Notes under the pieces: model-generated
What the model was told of the DNA's origin: nothing
What the model saw: the letters and a program-made list of their open reading frames with translations, nothing else
The model's database searches: none
Shown: one piece after another, positions 27,127 through 36,185 of the stretch
Numbering within the stretch: position 1 is the first letter of the stretch
Layout of the letters: each line of letters opens with the position of its first letter
Made by a program: the position numbers and the translations under genes
Source: CBDCWA01 sp965223255
GTDB taxonomy: Bacteria; Pseudomonadota; Alphaproteobacteria; Rhizobiales; Hyphomicrobiaceae
Direction of reading: 5' to 3'
Length of the DNA stretch: 64,000 bases
Assembly: GCA_965223255.1 (NCBI GenBank)
Contig: CBDCWA010000002.1
Coordinates: 124,001-188,000, forward strand

Positions 27127-27672
27127 ATGAGATTTCCTGTCTTGCCTGACGACCAGTGGACACCAGAACAGTCTGTGGTTGCCGACTCTATCAGGTCGGG
27201 CCCGCGCGGAGAGCTCCGAGGTCCTTTTGTACCATTACTTTACAGCCCGGAATTAGCCGCCGGCATTCAAACAACAGGTGAATATATTCGCTTTGGTAAT
27301 TCGCTTCCGAAGGATTTGATCGAAATGGCCGTTCTTATGACCGCGCGTCATTTTGATTGTGCGAATATGTGGCAATCTCATCGTGCCCTTGCAATCAAGG
27401 CGTGCCTCCCGTCTACGATCATAACCGCGCTTTCAGAACGGCGGCACCCCGCAGTCCTAAGCGCTCATCACTCGATCGTTTACGATTTCTGCTCCGAGCT
27501 TCTCGCAGAGAAAAAGGTCTCGCCCACCACATTTGATCAAGCTGAGCGGGCATTTGGTAAGAGAGGCACGATCGACCTCACCGGGGTCTGTGGCTATTAC
27601 TCCATGCTGTCCATGATATACAATGTAGCCGACATACCGCTTGACCCTGGATCGGTTCCATTTGAGGGCTGA
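27127..27672 (+). CDS. Carboxymuconolactone decarboxylase (CMD)/AhpD-like family protein
   Basis: A 181-residue all-helical protein. The key helix is TARHFDCANMWQSH (residues 72-85), with Cys78 and W82-Q-S-H85, the position where CMD enzymes have Glu-Trp-x-x-His. The preceding glutamate is Met81 here. Family members remove CO2 from lactones in aromatic breakdown or act as peroxidases. GAGGA lies seven bases before the ATG and overlaps the SDR stop, indicating coupled translation. A cupin follows. The substrate is not known. Confidence 0.75.
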   Translation: MRFPVLPDDQWTPEQSVVADSIRSGPRGELRGPFVPLLYSPELAAGIQTTGEYIRFGNSLPKDLIEMAVLMTARHFDCANMWQSHRALAIKACLPSTIITALSERRHPAVLSAHHSIVYDFCSELLAEKKVSPTTFDQAERAFGKRGTIDLTGVCGYYSMLSMIYNVADIPLDPGSVPFEG

Positions 27673-27758
27673 AGCCGAACGGGACTTGGTGCAGCATGTC
27701 GATCGCGGGCGATAGCCGCCATATGGATCTGGTTCTTGATACAACGGAGGGAAAAACA

Positions 27759-28226
27759 ATGGGGTTAAATGTGCGCCGTGTCGTAACTGGCCATGACGCC
27801 GAAGGTCGGGCCCTTGTATCCATCGATGAAATCGCTACCAATATTGTTCGCAAGCGGCCAGGCTATGAGAGCACTGTGATCTGGTCGACGGAATCTTTTC
27901 CAGCAGACTTAAAAGATACAACGGATGGGGCAACGCGGGCGGTTCCAACGGCAGTTCCTAACGGCACCGTATTTCGGGTAGTACGTTACGAACCGGGTGT
28001 CGCCCCCCGAGTACACAGAACTCAGTCGCTTGATTACGCCGTCGTTATTTCGGGTGAAATCGATATGGAGCTCGAGAAAGGCGACGAAGTTCACTTGAAG
28101 GCTGGCGACGTCGTAGTGCAGCGGGCGACCGTACATAATTGGATAAATCGCGGCACGGAACCGTGCATTATAGCCTATGTGCTAACGAGTGCACTGCCAG
28201 ACGATAAGCTGGCTGAGTTTGGTTAG
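27759..28226 (+). CDS. Cupin-domain protein
   Basis: A 155-residue single-cupin protein. Motif 1 lies around YEPGVAPRVHRTQSLDYAVVISGE and motif 2 around GDVVVQRATVHNWINRG, so two histidines and a glutamate could bind a metal. Such proteins are often small dioxygenases, decarboxylases or isomerases in catabolic operons. The start at 27759 has GGAGGG eight bases upstream; the open frame begins at 27696. It is the last gene of the E1alpha-E1beta-SDR-CMD-cupin set. Confidence 0.8.
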   Translation: MGLNVRRVVTGHDAEGRALVSIDEIATNIVRKRPGYESTVIWSTESFPADLKDTTDGATRAVPTAVPNGTVFRVVRYEPGVAPRVHRTQSLDYAVVISGEIDMELEKGDEVHLKAGDVVVQRATVHNWINRGTEPCIIAYVLTSALPDDKLAEFG

Positions 28227-28677
28227 GTCAATTGGCAAAGGCCAAGGACAATAGAAATATGCCGGAATAATTCCTAGCACGCGGTGGGCCAAAGACCAGG
28301 ACATGGATGGCGCCAACCACATGCCCCTCTTGCAGATTTGAGCAGATGCGCAATTGGCTGCCAACTACCGCGTGTGAGGCAGACCGTTGTGCCGAAAAGC
28401 ACTTACGGCCGCTGTCGGCGGCAAAGCCGTCGCTGATCTGTCAGACTACGACTGTCCGCCAAGGCTCATAGCCGACAATTTGGAAAATGCAACAGCGCGC
28501 AATAACGTGCGCGGCTACTCCTTTGCACCAATGTGGCGCGCCGGTCCTTGTTGAGACGATGCGGTCTTTAGATTTTTTTGGCGACCGGCCGCATTAATCA
28601 CGATGTTGCAGTCGTTCAAATCAGCGCCAACAATTCGATTTCAGAGTTGCATTCAAAAAAGTTTTTGGCGGGCGTAC
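28227..28677. other. Convergent intergenic stretch, nothing recognised
   Basis: The stretch lies between the cupin operon and the minus-strand TetR gene. The plus strand at about 28380-28550 reads as protein-like sequence for some 50 codons, but it has no start or family I recognise. Confidence 0.35.
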
Positions 28678-29241
28678 TCAGTGAAGGCTAGCATAGCGGC
28701 CTAATAACTGCTTCATCGACTGCTGAAAACGTTGCACATCGTTGCGCATTTTTGCGACTATATGTGAGCCCTGTATGGCGCCGTACATGAGCTCTGCTTC
28801 GCTCAATGCTGGACCGGAAAAATGCAGCTCGTTGGCTTCCCTTCCGCGATCGAGAACATCTTTGAGCCAGCGAATTTGCCAATCCACCAGACGCTTGTTC
28901 TTAAGTCGCAACGTCTCGGGCAAACCGTCATTCTCTGCCATCAACATTCCACACAAACAAATCTGCTCTCCCAAAATGGATAACTCAAATAGTTTGAAGT
29001 AGTGCTTCAACATGGCAATAGAATCTGTATTGGGCACGCAGCCGAGATGGGCCTGTAGATCTTGTTCGGTTTGGTCCAGAAGAGCGCTACCAAGATCAAC
29101 CTTAGAAGGAAAGTAATGGTGTATGGCCGCCTTGGAGGTCCCGACGACGTCTGCAATGCCTGCGTAGCTGAAGGCATTATATCCACGCGTGCGTATCAAT
29201 CGTTCAGCGATCTCCAAAATCTGCGTTCTCGTATCAGTCAT
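28678..29241 (-). CDS. TetR-family regulator
   Basis: A 187-residue TetR-type repressor. The helix-turn-helix covers residues 5-50, with ILEIAERLIRTRGYNAFSYAGIADVVGTSKAAIHHYFPSK split over two helices and the usual HHYF. The ligand domain has GEQICLCGMLMAE. The ATG at 29241 is preferred, with AAGGG upstream; the frame stays open to 29310. A perfect 9-bp-arm palindrome lies 90 nt upstream (29331-29352), so it very probably represses itself. The gene is convergent with the E1/SDR/cupin operon, and whether it controls that operon is not shown. Confidence 0.85.
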   Translation of the reverse strand: MTDTRTQILEIAERLIRTRGYNAFSYAGIADVVGTSKAAIHHYFPSKVDLGSALLDQTEQDLQAHLGCVPNTDSIAMLKHYFKLFELSILGEQICLCGMLMAENDGLPETLRLKNKRLVDWQIRWLKDVLDRGREANELHFSGPALSEAELMYGAIQGSHIVAKMRNDVQRFQQSMKQLLGRYASLH

Positions 29242-29705
29242 TCCCAATGCCCTTAAATGTGGCCACGTCTCTTTTGTGAGCCCGCCCGATGGATCACCAT
29301 TGTCTATCAATTAAAACGACGGAATTTGGAATTTACTTATCAGTAAGTAAATAAAGACGTCCTATACTTAATTTAAAGCCCTGATCATAGGGTGTTCCCA
29401 ATGGATGCAGTTTAATCGATATATGCTGGAACCTGTAATAGGTCAAAGGCTGCTTAGGACGTTTAATTGAAACGATGACGAATTCTATGAGGTTACGGCG
29501 GCAAGCCTTTACTCGCAATCTGTCGAGCGCTCAATTCAAACATACCGCGTTTCCCAGGGAGATTTGCAGACGGAAATTTCACACCTGAGAAACTACTCTT
29601 GACTATCAGAGAATTAACTCTCGTCATTGGGCGAACCATTAAAGTTGGTATTGGCTTTTTCAAAACGGACAGTACTCAGTTGTGGTTCTTGGTGTAACGT
29701 CGCAC
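29242..29705. other. Intergenic stretch with TetR operator
   Basis: It contains the perfect palindrome at 29331-29352 and otherwise AT-rich sequence with no gene recognised. Confidence 0.5.
29331..29352. promoter_or_regulatory. Perfect palindrome, TetR-type operator
   Basis: ATTTACTTA and TAAGTAAAT are exact 9-bp arms around TCAG. Size, AT-rich arms and position 90 nt upstream of a TetR gene match a TetR-family operator. Confidence 0.7.
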
Positions 29706-29939
29706 TTAAGCGTCTGGGACAGTATCGTCTAGCATTTCACATGTTGCGCGTATGTGTTCCGTCACCCTCGCCAATACAACAGTGCGGTCTTCTGGTGTTT
29801 TCGCGCTCGCGTGAATATAGGCCGACACGACAGACAATAACGACATCACAGCAACATCCCTGCTTTGTGACTCCAGAAGACCATTGATCTGATCTGAGAG
29901 CGCAATTACGTCTTCTATCTTATTCGACAAATCTGACAT
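29706..29939 (-). CDS. Small helical hypothetical protein
   Basis: A 77-residue, mostly helical, acidic protein beginning MSDLSNKIEDVIAL and ending MLDDTVPDA, with no signal peptide or membrane segment. Its composition is that of a real protein, but I do not recognise the family and the ribosome-binding site is weak. It lies 45 nt downstream of the TAXI-SodC gene on the same strand and could be co-transcribed with it. Confidence 0.55.
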   Translation of the reverse strand: MSDLSNKIEDVIALSDQINGLLESQSRDVAVMSLLSVVSAYIHASAKTPEDRTVVLARVTEHIRATCEMLDDTVPDA

Positions 29940-29984
29940 CTGAGTTCTAGGTATCTAACCATAGGCATTGCGCCACATTCGATG

Positions 29985-31679
29985 CTAATTGATGGCGCCG
30001 CAGGCCATGCGTCGGGAGCTGTCCGACTGGCTTGAATGGATGACTACGGCGCGGTCCACCAGGTCGGCCAATGTCAAATGAGGGGCGAGGAGCTGTGCTG
30101 TTGCGGTTTTGTCAGCAGCGACGATCAGATCGGGCAAGTCGCCGAGATAGAGCTTGGCACCGGTTGTCTTTGCGACACCTTTTGGGCTCAGCCACAGGTG
30201 GGAACCGGCAGCCAGGCCGGGCACGGACTTACCCTCTTTTGATGTGCCAGACCGGCAGTCCGGATGTTGGTGGATGTGAAACGCATAAGTGCCGGGCGCC
30301 AGGTCATGCAGGTCGGGTTTGATGAATAGTGCCGCGACCTTGCGACGACCGACGTCTATTTCAATGTTTGAAAATGTAATCGTTCCCACATTAGCACCGA
30401 TGCCATTGTGAGACGTTAGCCGAATTGGCACCTTGACCTTGTGGCGTGTCGCCGGCCAGCGCAACAACTGCAGAAACTTTCTCCGGATCGCCGTTTGGGA
30501 TAGCTTCAGGTTCTGCTTGATCGCGGCTTCTGCAAGGGCGCGATGAAACGTGCCGCGAACGGCGGCCAATGGCGTTGACGCCGGCGACGTTTTCAGCGCG
30601 CCGGTATAGACTTTGGCCAGCCGATATTGCTTCGAAAACTGTCCGGCCGGCCCAAACCTCTGCCATCCGCGCACATTCTCGGTTGGATCAAGCGCGCGCC
30701 AGGCGGCGTGACGGCCCGGTTGCCTGAGGTCGTTAAAGCGTACGAAAAACGTTTGAGCAAACTTGGCGATGTTCTGGGAACGAGGCTCGAATGGTTGGTG
30801 TGCAAGAACCGCGAGCAGGGCCACCATCTTGAGTGTATTTCTTACCTCCCCCGAGCGCACGAAGCCTGGGTAGTCTTTGCTGGTCAGGCGAGTTGGGGTG
30901 TAGGTCTTGAGGGCTTGTTCAGTTATTGGCACATTCAGCAGGTGGAGCGCGCTATCGCGACTGAGGTCCCGGATGAACTTCGATGGGGCACGGGTTGGAT
31001 AAATGATCGCCTGGACACTGCCGTCCTTGAGTTTGCGTACCGCATCTGGCCATGGGGCATTTTTGATTTTGACATCAAGTCCAAGGGCATTTAACAGCGT
31101 TCGCCCGCTGGTGTCGGCACCGGACGCCTTTGGGCCAGTGATCACCGTCAGACCCGCCAAATCGCGAAATGATTTGGTATCGCGACGCGCGATCACATGA
31201 AAGACCTCGTCATAGAGCTTCGTGATATATCGAAGCCGGTCAATCGCCAGTCCCTTTGCCCCGGTCAGTCTCAAATACGCCAGCAGATCCGAGTGCACGA
31301 TTGCGGCATCGATATCCGGCAGCTTGAGCAAGTCGACGATGTTGCGGACGGCGCCATAGCCCATCACAGGCATGATGCGAAGGGTCTTGCTCGTATCGAT
31401 TACGGTTGCCAGGTCCCGCGCAAGCAGGCCGTAGGTATTTGATGCATATTCGAGCCCGCCAACCATTATGCGGATTTGACCAACATCGGCGCGCGCATCT
31501 TTCGATGTCTTGGAAGGCGCTCGGCTGTCGTTCGATGTTTGAGAGCCGCTCGCTCCTAAATCCGATTTCGGCTGCTGTGCATGGGCGTGTGTGCCCCATA
31601 AGCTCAGAACCGCTGCACCGACGATTAAAGAGCTGGCAATTGCCCACACCTCTCGTCTGACAGTCAACTTTGTACACAT
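29985..31679 (-). CDS. TAXI-type solute-binding domain fused to Cu/Zn superoxide dismutase (SodC) domain
   Basis: A 564-residue exported protein with a signal peptide ending near residue 34 (THAHAQ). Residues 70-330 resemble TAXI-type TRAP solute-binding proteins (IRIMVGG...YGLLARDLATVI, RYITKLYDEVFHVIARR, KASGADTSGRTLLNALGL). Residues about 430-563 are a SodC domain. Copper ligands H468, H470, H494 and H548 are present, and D514 in LGDLP is kept. The two zinc-only histidines of bacterial SodC are missing (Tyr511 replaces one), so the site is predicted copper-only. There is no TRAP membrane subunit nearby. GGGAAG lies eight bases before the ATG. The protein probably acts in the periplasm; what it binds or senses is unknown. 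Confidence 0.82.
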   Translation of the reverse strand: MCTKLTVRREVWAIASSLIVGAAVLSLWGTHAHAQQPKSDLGASGSQTSNDSRAPSKTSKDARADVGQIRIMVGGLEYASNTYGLLARDLATVIDTSKTLRIMPVMGYGAVRNIVDLLKLPDIDAAIVHSDLLAYLRLTGAKGLAIDRLRYITKLYDEVFHVIARRDTKSFRDLAGLTVITGPKASGADTSGRTLLNALGLDVKIKNAPWPDAVRKLKDGSVQAIIYPTRAPSKFIRDLSRDSALHLLNVPITEQALKTYTPTRLTSKDYPGFVRSGEVRNTLKMVALLAVLAHQPFEPRSQNIAKFAQTFFVRFNDLRQPGRHAAWRALDPTENVRGWQRFGPAGQFSKQYRLAKVYTGALKTSPASTPLAAVRGTFHRALAEAAIKQNLKLSQTAIRRKFLQLLRWPATRHKVKVPIRLTSHNGIGANVGTITFSNIEIDVGRRKVAALFIKPDLHDLAPGTYAFHIHQHPDCRSGTSKEGKSVPGLAAGSHLWLSPKGVAKTTGAKLYLGDLPDLIVAADKTATAQLLAPHLTLADLVDRAVVIHSSQSDSSRRMACGAIN

Positions 31680-31885
31680 GGCCTACTTCCCACAACAAAT
31701 GGCCTAACTCAAATTGAACTGAATACCAGTATGAAACCCAATCTATCCGATGACGGCGCATGCTCCCTGTTTATCTGACGCCTGGCGGTGCCCTCCGACT
31801 AAGCTGCCCCACCCGCACAATTACCCCGCTGCACAATCCATGCATAACCCGTGCCGCGTACGGGCAACAATTTTCCCGGCCACCC

Positions 31886-31963
31886 CTAGAGCAGAAACAA
31901 AACGATCAATCCGACCAAATTGGCCACGCAAATTATCCCAAGGACGATCAGTAATCTGTTCAC
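31886..31963 (-). CDS. Very small membrane protein (25 residues)
   Basis: A GTG at 31963 opens 25 codons encoding almost only one hydrophobic helix (NRLLIVLGIICVANLVGLIV). AGGGAGG lies five bases upstream, a strong ribosome-binding site. Product length and composition match single-span microproteins. It lies between the TAXI-SodC gene and the Cache-like protein gene, on the same strand as both, and may modulate a membrane complex. Confidence 0.5.
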   Translation of the reverse strand: MNRLLIVLGIICVANLVGLIVLFLL

Positions 31964-32113
31964 GCAACCTCCCTAATGACGTTCCCTCAAAGCAATCCGG
32001 CCATCTACGATCCACGAGATGTTTGTGGCGCCCATAAAAGCGCGTGGAATAGTCTTGTGAAGCCCGGCCCACGCAAGCCCCCTGTTGCCCCCTCCACGGT
32101 TCATCATGCAAAT

Positions 32114-32680
32114 TCAATTGCTGCTCCTATGGACAATATTTATCCCAATCGTGATGGCACCAACGGTCTGGTTGTTGATGACCAATGTTTGGCTGATTTG
32201 ACTGCCCCACGTGTTCGTCGATCGATCAAGCTCGTATCGACCGGCATGAAATCCATGAGCGCCCTTTAGGTAGGTCTCAAGCCACTTCGCTTCATCGCCC
32301 TGCCAAAAATCGGTGGTCTTTGGGCTAACCCCGATTGCCAGGCCTTTTTTGCCCATCACGATAATTTCCGAGTAGCCGCCGTTTGAAGAGTCTATCTCTG
32401 CCTTCAGAAATCGTGACAGCGCATTGTTGACGACAGGATCGATCACCTTTGCTTCGCCCGCACGCCACCGCTTGTCCAAAGAGAGAATTTTCTCGCGCGT
32501 GAACGACGTAGTGGTTGCGTTGTGTTTCTCGATCAACGCGACCAGATCCGGTCGCGCGGCAATCTTGGCAATCACTCTTGCGACATCGAGCCGATAACCT
32601 TGTGAAATTTTTCCCCGCGGCTCTGCTTCGACCGAGCTCGAGAACGCCATAACGGCGATAAGCACTGCAACACTACGCAT
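32114..32680 (-). CDS. Exported Cache/PAS-like sensor domain protein
   Basis: A 188-residue protein with signal peptide MRSVAVLIAVMAF...EA. The mature part is helical (VIAKIAARPDLVALIEKHN) and then a PAS/Cache-like beta sheet with EIIVMGKKGLAIGVSPKTTDFWQGDEAKW and VGAITIGINI. This matches free-standing periplasmic ligand-binding domains of the single Cache type, without a signalling output domain. The ATG at 32680 is chosen for the signal peptide, with GGAG upstream. It lies upstream of the TAXI-SodC gene on the same strand and could share a periplasmic role with it. Confidence 0.7.
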   Translation of the reverse strand: MRSVAVLIAVMAFSSSVEAEPRGKISQGYRLDVARVIAKIAARPDLVALIEKHNATTTSFTREKILSLDKRWRAGEAKVIDPVVNNALSRFLKAEIDSSNGGYSEIIVMGKKGLAIGVSPKTTDFWQGDEAKWLETYLKGAHGFHAGRYELDRSTNTWGSQISQTLVINNQTVGAITIGINIVHRSSN

Positions 32681-33418
32681 CGAACGCCCGCTCCGTTCTG
32701 ATGAAATGAGCATTAATGCTAGGAAGTTGGATCATTACTCTCAAGCTGCTTCGACTCTTGTGTATCGTTTTTAAATGCTCTTGTGACCCAACAGTCACGG
32801 CAAGCAAACGCGTGTGTGTTGTGCGGCCAATCCATCCGATGCACGCCGAATAACGGCTTTCATCGACCAATGGGATCGGGTCTGGACCGGATCACAATGG
32901 CGTGATGGGCATGTCAAATTGTAATTGACGTGCACCACGCCAGACAATCTCTGCAGCATATTTTTTTACTAACCTACTAGTTGGTATCTCGGGTCTTTCG
33001 GTGTCGCAGAAAGCAAGCGTGTCCTGCAAAGCCCGCGCACCGTGACATCGACAAGGCCGCACCGGTTGCAAACGTCTATTTGCAATCGATCGCTCACGGC
33101 ACTGTTGTTGGGGTCAGTGAGCAAGCAGTCCAGCTATAATATGGAATAGACGTTGCTAGACGTTGATATCCCCGCGCCATGATGGCTACTGATAGCAAAG
33201 CGGAAGAACCTGCGGCCGAGTTGCGGTTGCGTTCGTCTGTTGGTGGAGCAGGGGTGCGGGGCCTGCTCCACATCACTCTTTTCACATCTGCGTTGGGGCC
33301 TCTTTGTTTGCGCTCGCTACAAAACAACAGAGATGCGATGGCAAAACTGGTGTGTGGCCATGCGTCAGATCAGAATTTAAGACGGAACAGGAAAGGAGTG
33401 CTTTGGACTTGCGCGACG
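32681..33418. other. Intergenic stretch, nothing recognised
   Basis: The stretch lies between two minus-strand genes. Short open frames on both strands have no family resemblance. It should contain the promoter of the Cache-like protein gene. Confidence 0.4.
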
Positions 33419-34021
33419 TCAGGCGTCTTTGACAACGTCGTCGGCATAAATGGGCCAATAACCGCACACGTCTTCGGCTCCTGCCGGCATTGAAATGGCA
33501 TCGCTAAAGAGCTTGCCGGATGACACGAAATAACTGATGGTCGTACGATACTTGCCGATGACAGGATGTTCGGGCGTCTTCAGCACACTTTCCGTAATGG
33601 TCGTCAAGCCCAGGACGTCTCGTTGAGCGATACTGTGCTGCAGGTCCCGATCGTCGAGAATTGCTCTTAGGACACCGACGGCACGAGTATCCAGGTTCTC
33701 GCCGATCAGGCCGCCAATTGAAGGTCGCTTTCTGATGGCAAGTGGAGAGACCGCTAACAGCGTCAAGTTCGGCATCAACGAGAGGGCACGAGGGGCGGGA
33801 CAATAAGGGATTGTCGCGACGAGCGCTCTTTCCATTTTGCTGTCCACGATTAAACAAAGATCGCGCAGCTTTCTCTGATGAGCGGGGCTAGGTCTATCTT
33901 CGCCAAGCTCCCACCGTGATACCGTTCTTTGGCTGACCCCCATTGCATCGGCAAGCTGTTGTTGCTTGAGCCCGTGCCGCAAGCGGTATCGTCGAATTAA
34001 ATCACACCAGTCGCTTGGCAT
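33419..34021 (-). CDS. XRE-type helix-turn-helix regulator with C-terminal sensor region
   Basis: A 200-residue protein. Residues 5-55 are a Cro/CI (XRE) helix-turn-helix, with LKQQQLADAMGVSQRTVSRW and a following GEDRPSP. Residues 70-195 have the look of a PAS/GAF-like ligand domain (SIGGLIGENLDTRAVG, TTISYFVSSGKLF, YWPIYADDVV). XRE proteins with a C-terminal sensor regulate stress or metabolism genes. The ligand and targets are not known; no clear operator was seen. Confidence 0.75.
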   Translation of the reverse strand: MPSDWCDLIRRYRLRHGLKQQQLADAMGVSQRTVSRWELGEDRPSPAHQRKLRDLCLIVDSKMERALVATIPYCPAPRALSLMPNLTLLAVSPLAIRKRPSIGGLIGENLDTRAVGVLRAILDDRDLQHSIAQRDVLGLTTITESVLKTPEHPVIGKYRTTISYFVSSGKLFSDAISMPAGAEDVCGYWPIYADDVVKDA

Positions 34022-35005
34022 CGATAACTGTTACCCTTGCGAGTTACCTTGAAATCTCTGCAATCCCCTTATGCTATCTGGGTGTCACCAACATAAGATT
34101 ATCCGGATTGGCAAGAACGAGTAGTCGTGTCGCTTATCGCGACTCAACAGGATAAAACGCTGGCTCAATTCGTCAATGACTGCACATGTCTTTAGTCGAT
34201 CAAGATTTCGCAGACGTGGGAACAAATATGGAAAAGTGGGAAAGCTTGGATCAACGGTAATTGGCAATATGCCCAGGCGTCAGGGGGCCACAAGAAAGCT
34301 AGAGGATGTGATGGGCTTATGTGAGGAGGGTAGTGAAGTTTACGACGACGGTACGCAGTCTTTTGCTTGTGTTAGACGCGAAGCAGACCGCTTCAAGTTT
34401 TTGGCCCATACTAAGGGTTGGACCCCGCGACGAACAGGTTGTTAGATCGCTCGTCGAAAAGGGGCTTTGCCTGGAGCGTCAACACTGGCCCGGCTCAGCG
34501 CGCGCGGAAGGCTTCACTACGATCCTTGAAGCAATAAAAGGGGGGCTCTCGACGCAGATTGGCGAGCGTTGTCGGCCCCAGCGTGGCGACCGACAATTCG
34601 GAGAATGTGTTCGATGAAGCCAAATCGCGACGGCAGGGACTCGAGCGTACGCCGCCCCATATCATATTCGACCGTGAGACGATCCAAGAGTTTGCGCGGC
34701 GCCGGCAACAGAAGGCGTCACAACAAAGCGATTTCTTTGATACAGTTATGTTCCTAGGCGCCCTTGAGCATATTCCGGTCCGCCGAGCAGCCTTGAAAAC
34801 TGCACGCGCATTGCTGGCGCTCAGTCTTATGGCGCTCGGGACAACCACCTGATTGGGGGACGGCTACAATTTCTTCAATTGGATCGGAAGTCTTCCCGAA
34901 CGCCTGCAAAAAATGTCATGCCGTCCTTGAGCCATCGCAAAGTGTCGAGCCCGAAGTTTTGGCCTAATTGACATTCCACAAATTTGTATTGGGAGCAAAG
35001 ATGCG
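34022..35005. other. Long stretch with overlapping short open frames, possibly decayed gene
   Basis: About 980 nt. Plus-strand frames at 34321-34617 and 34559-34852 and minus-strand frames at 34495-34848 overlap and none is a recognisable protein. Changes of open frame along the stretch could mean a decayed gene. I do not assign one. Confidence 0.3.
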
Positions 35006-36037
35006 ATGGACGTTTACAGGAGGTTAGCGACGTGCATGGTGTTGTTTGTGGCGTCAACCCTATTAGGGCCAGCAAACGCAGACGAATTAGCTGATTGTCG
35101 AAGGGCGATTAGATCGATTACGAATGTCGAATCCTGCAATCGGATTATTGCAAACACGAAGTCCTCACCTCGTCGACGTGCCGTGGCCTATCGCTATCGA
35201 GGCGACGTACGCATCACTGCCGGTGCGATAACAGCCGCCATTGCAGATTTCACCAAGTCGCTGCAGCTAGAACCAAAGAGTGTGCCGGCGCTCGCAGGGC
35301 GCGGGCGGTCCTACCTGATGGCAGGCAGCCTGCAAAACGCCCTTGCCGATTATTCGCGAGCAATTCAATTTTCGCCAAAGAGTGAATGGCTTTATATTGA
35401 GCGCGGACATGTCTATTTGAACTTGGGTAACACAAAGGCTGCCATATCCGACCTGGACAAGGCAATCCAACTTTCTCCCAACGATGCCAGGGCACACAAC
35501 AATCGCGGCCTCGCTTATCGAAAGGCCGGCGATCTAGACAAGGCTTATTCGGATTACACAAACGCAATTAGGCTAAATCCCGTCTATGCAATCGCATTCG
35601 CTAATCGCGGTTACCTTGACGCGGCACGAGGGCGCAAAGCAAGTGCGATAGAGGATTTGCAGATGTCCTTAATGCTCGATCCTGCGAACGCCGGTGCGAG
35701 GGCCGCATTAAAGAAGCTCGGTATTACTGGATCAATTAGCAAAGAGAGCCTTCGGCTTTCCCAATTGGGAAAAACCTTGGTAGCAAGCAAATGTAGCCAA
35801 TGCCACGCGACCGGACCAAAGGGCGCAAGCCCAAATCCCAAGGCTCCCGAGTTCCGGCGGTTGCGCGATAGGCATCCAATGATGGCATTACGTGAACCGC
35901 TGACGCGAGGCATTGCAGCTCCTCACGAACAGATGCCAAAATTTCAGCTCAGCGACAAAGAGATTGACGCTATTGTTGCGTATATAAACGGCTTACCTGC
36001 AACGAATTCGAAGTGGATCACACGGCGCAAGAAGTGA
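35006..36037 (+). CDS. TPR-repeat protein fused to class I cytochrome c
   Basis: A 343-residue exported protein with signal peptide residues 1-25. Residues 58-235 hold about five TPR repeats (AIADFTKSLQLEP, AISDLDKAIQLSP, AYSDYTNAIRLNP). Residues 250-340 are a mono-haem cytochrome c with CSQCH at 263-267 and the likely axial Met310 in HEQMPKF. TPRs mediate protein contacts, so the cytochrome may be docked to a periplasmic complex. GGGAG lies ten bases before the ATG. The haem domain resembles the cytochrome cut by the left edge. Confidence 0.85.
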   Translation: MDVYRRLATCMVLFVASTLLGPANADELADCRRAIRSITNVESCNRIIANTKSSPRRRAVAYRYRGDVRITAGAITAAIADFTKSLQLEPKSVPALAGRGRSYLMAGSLQNALADYSRAIQFSPKSEWLYIERGHVYLNLGNTKAAISDLDKAIQLSPNDARAHNNRGLAYRKAGDLDKAYSDYTNAIRLNPVYAIAFANRGYLDAARGRKASAIEDLQMSLMLDPANAGARAALKKLGITGSISKESLRLSQLGKTLVASKCSQCHATGPKGASPNPKAPEFRRLRDRHPMMALREPLTRGIAAPHEQMPKFQLSDKEIDAIVAYINGLPATNSKWITRRKK

Positions 36038-36185
36038 TCAAGCACATAAACAGATCTCCGGGCAAATTTCATCAGGCTTCGCCCAACGGCTCGCCCGGTC
36101 CCACGCTAACCGCACGATTTGCTGCCACTTTACGAGACTATGGGCACGATACCGAATCGTGATTCTCCGAGCAGCGACACAACTG

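Noticed and set aside
28380..28550. Short protein-like stretch between cupin and TetR genes
   Set aside because: It has no start codon with a ribosome-binding site and too few residues to assign a family.
34495..34848. Minus-strand 117-codon frame
   Set aside because: Ser/Arg/Cys-rich with competing open frames on the plus strand; no recognised domain.
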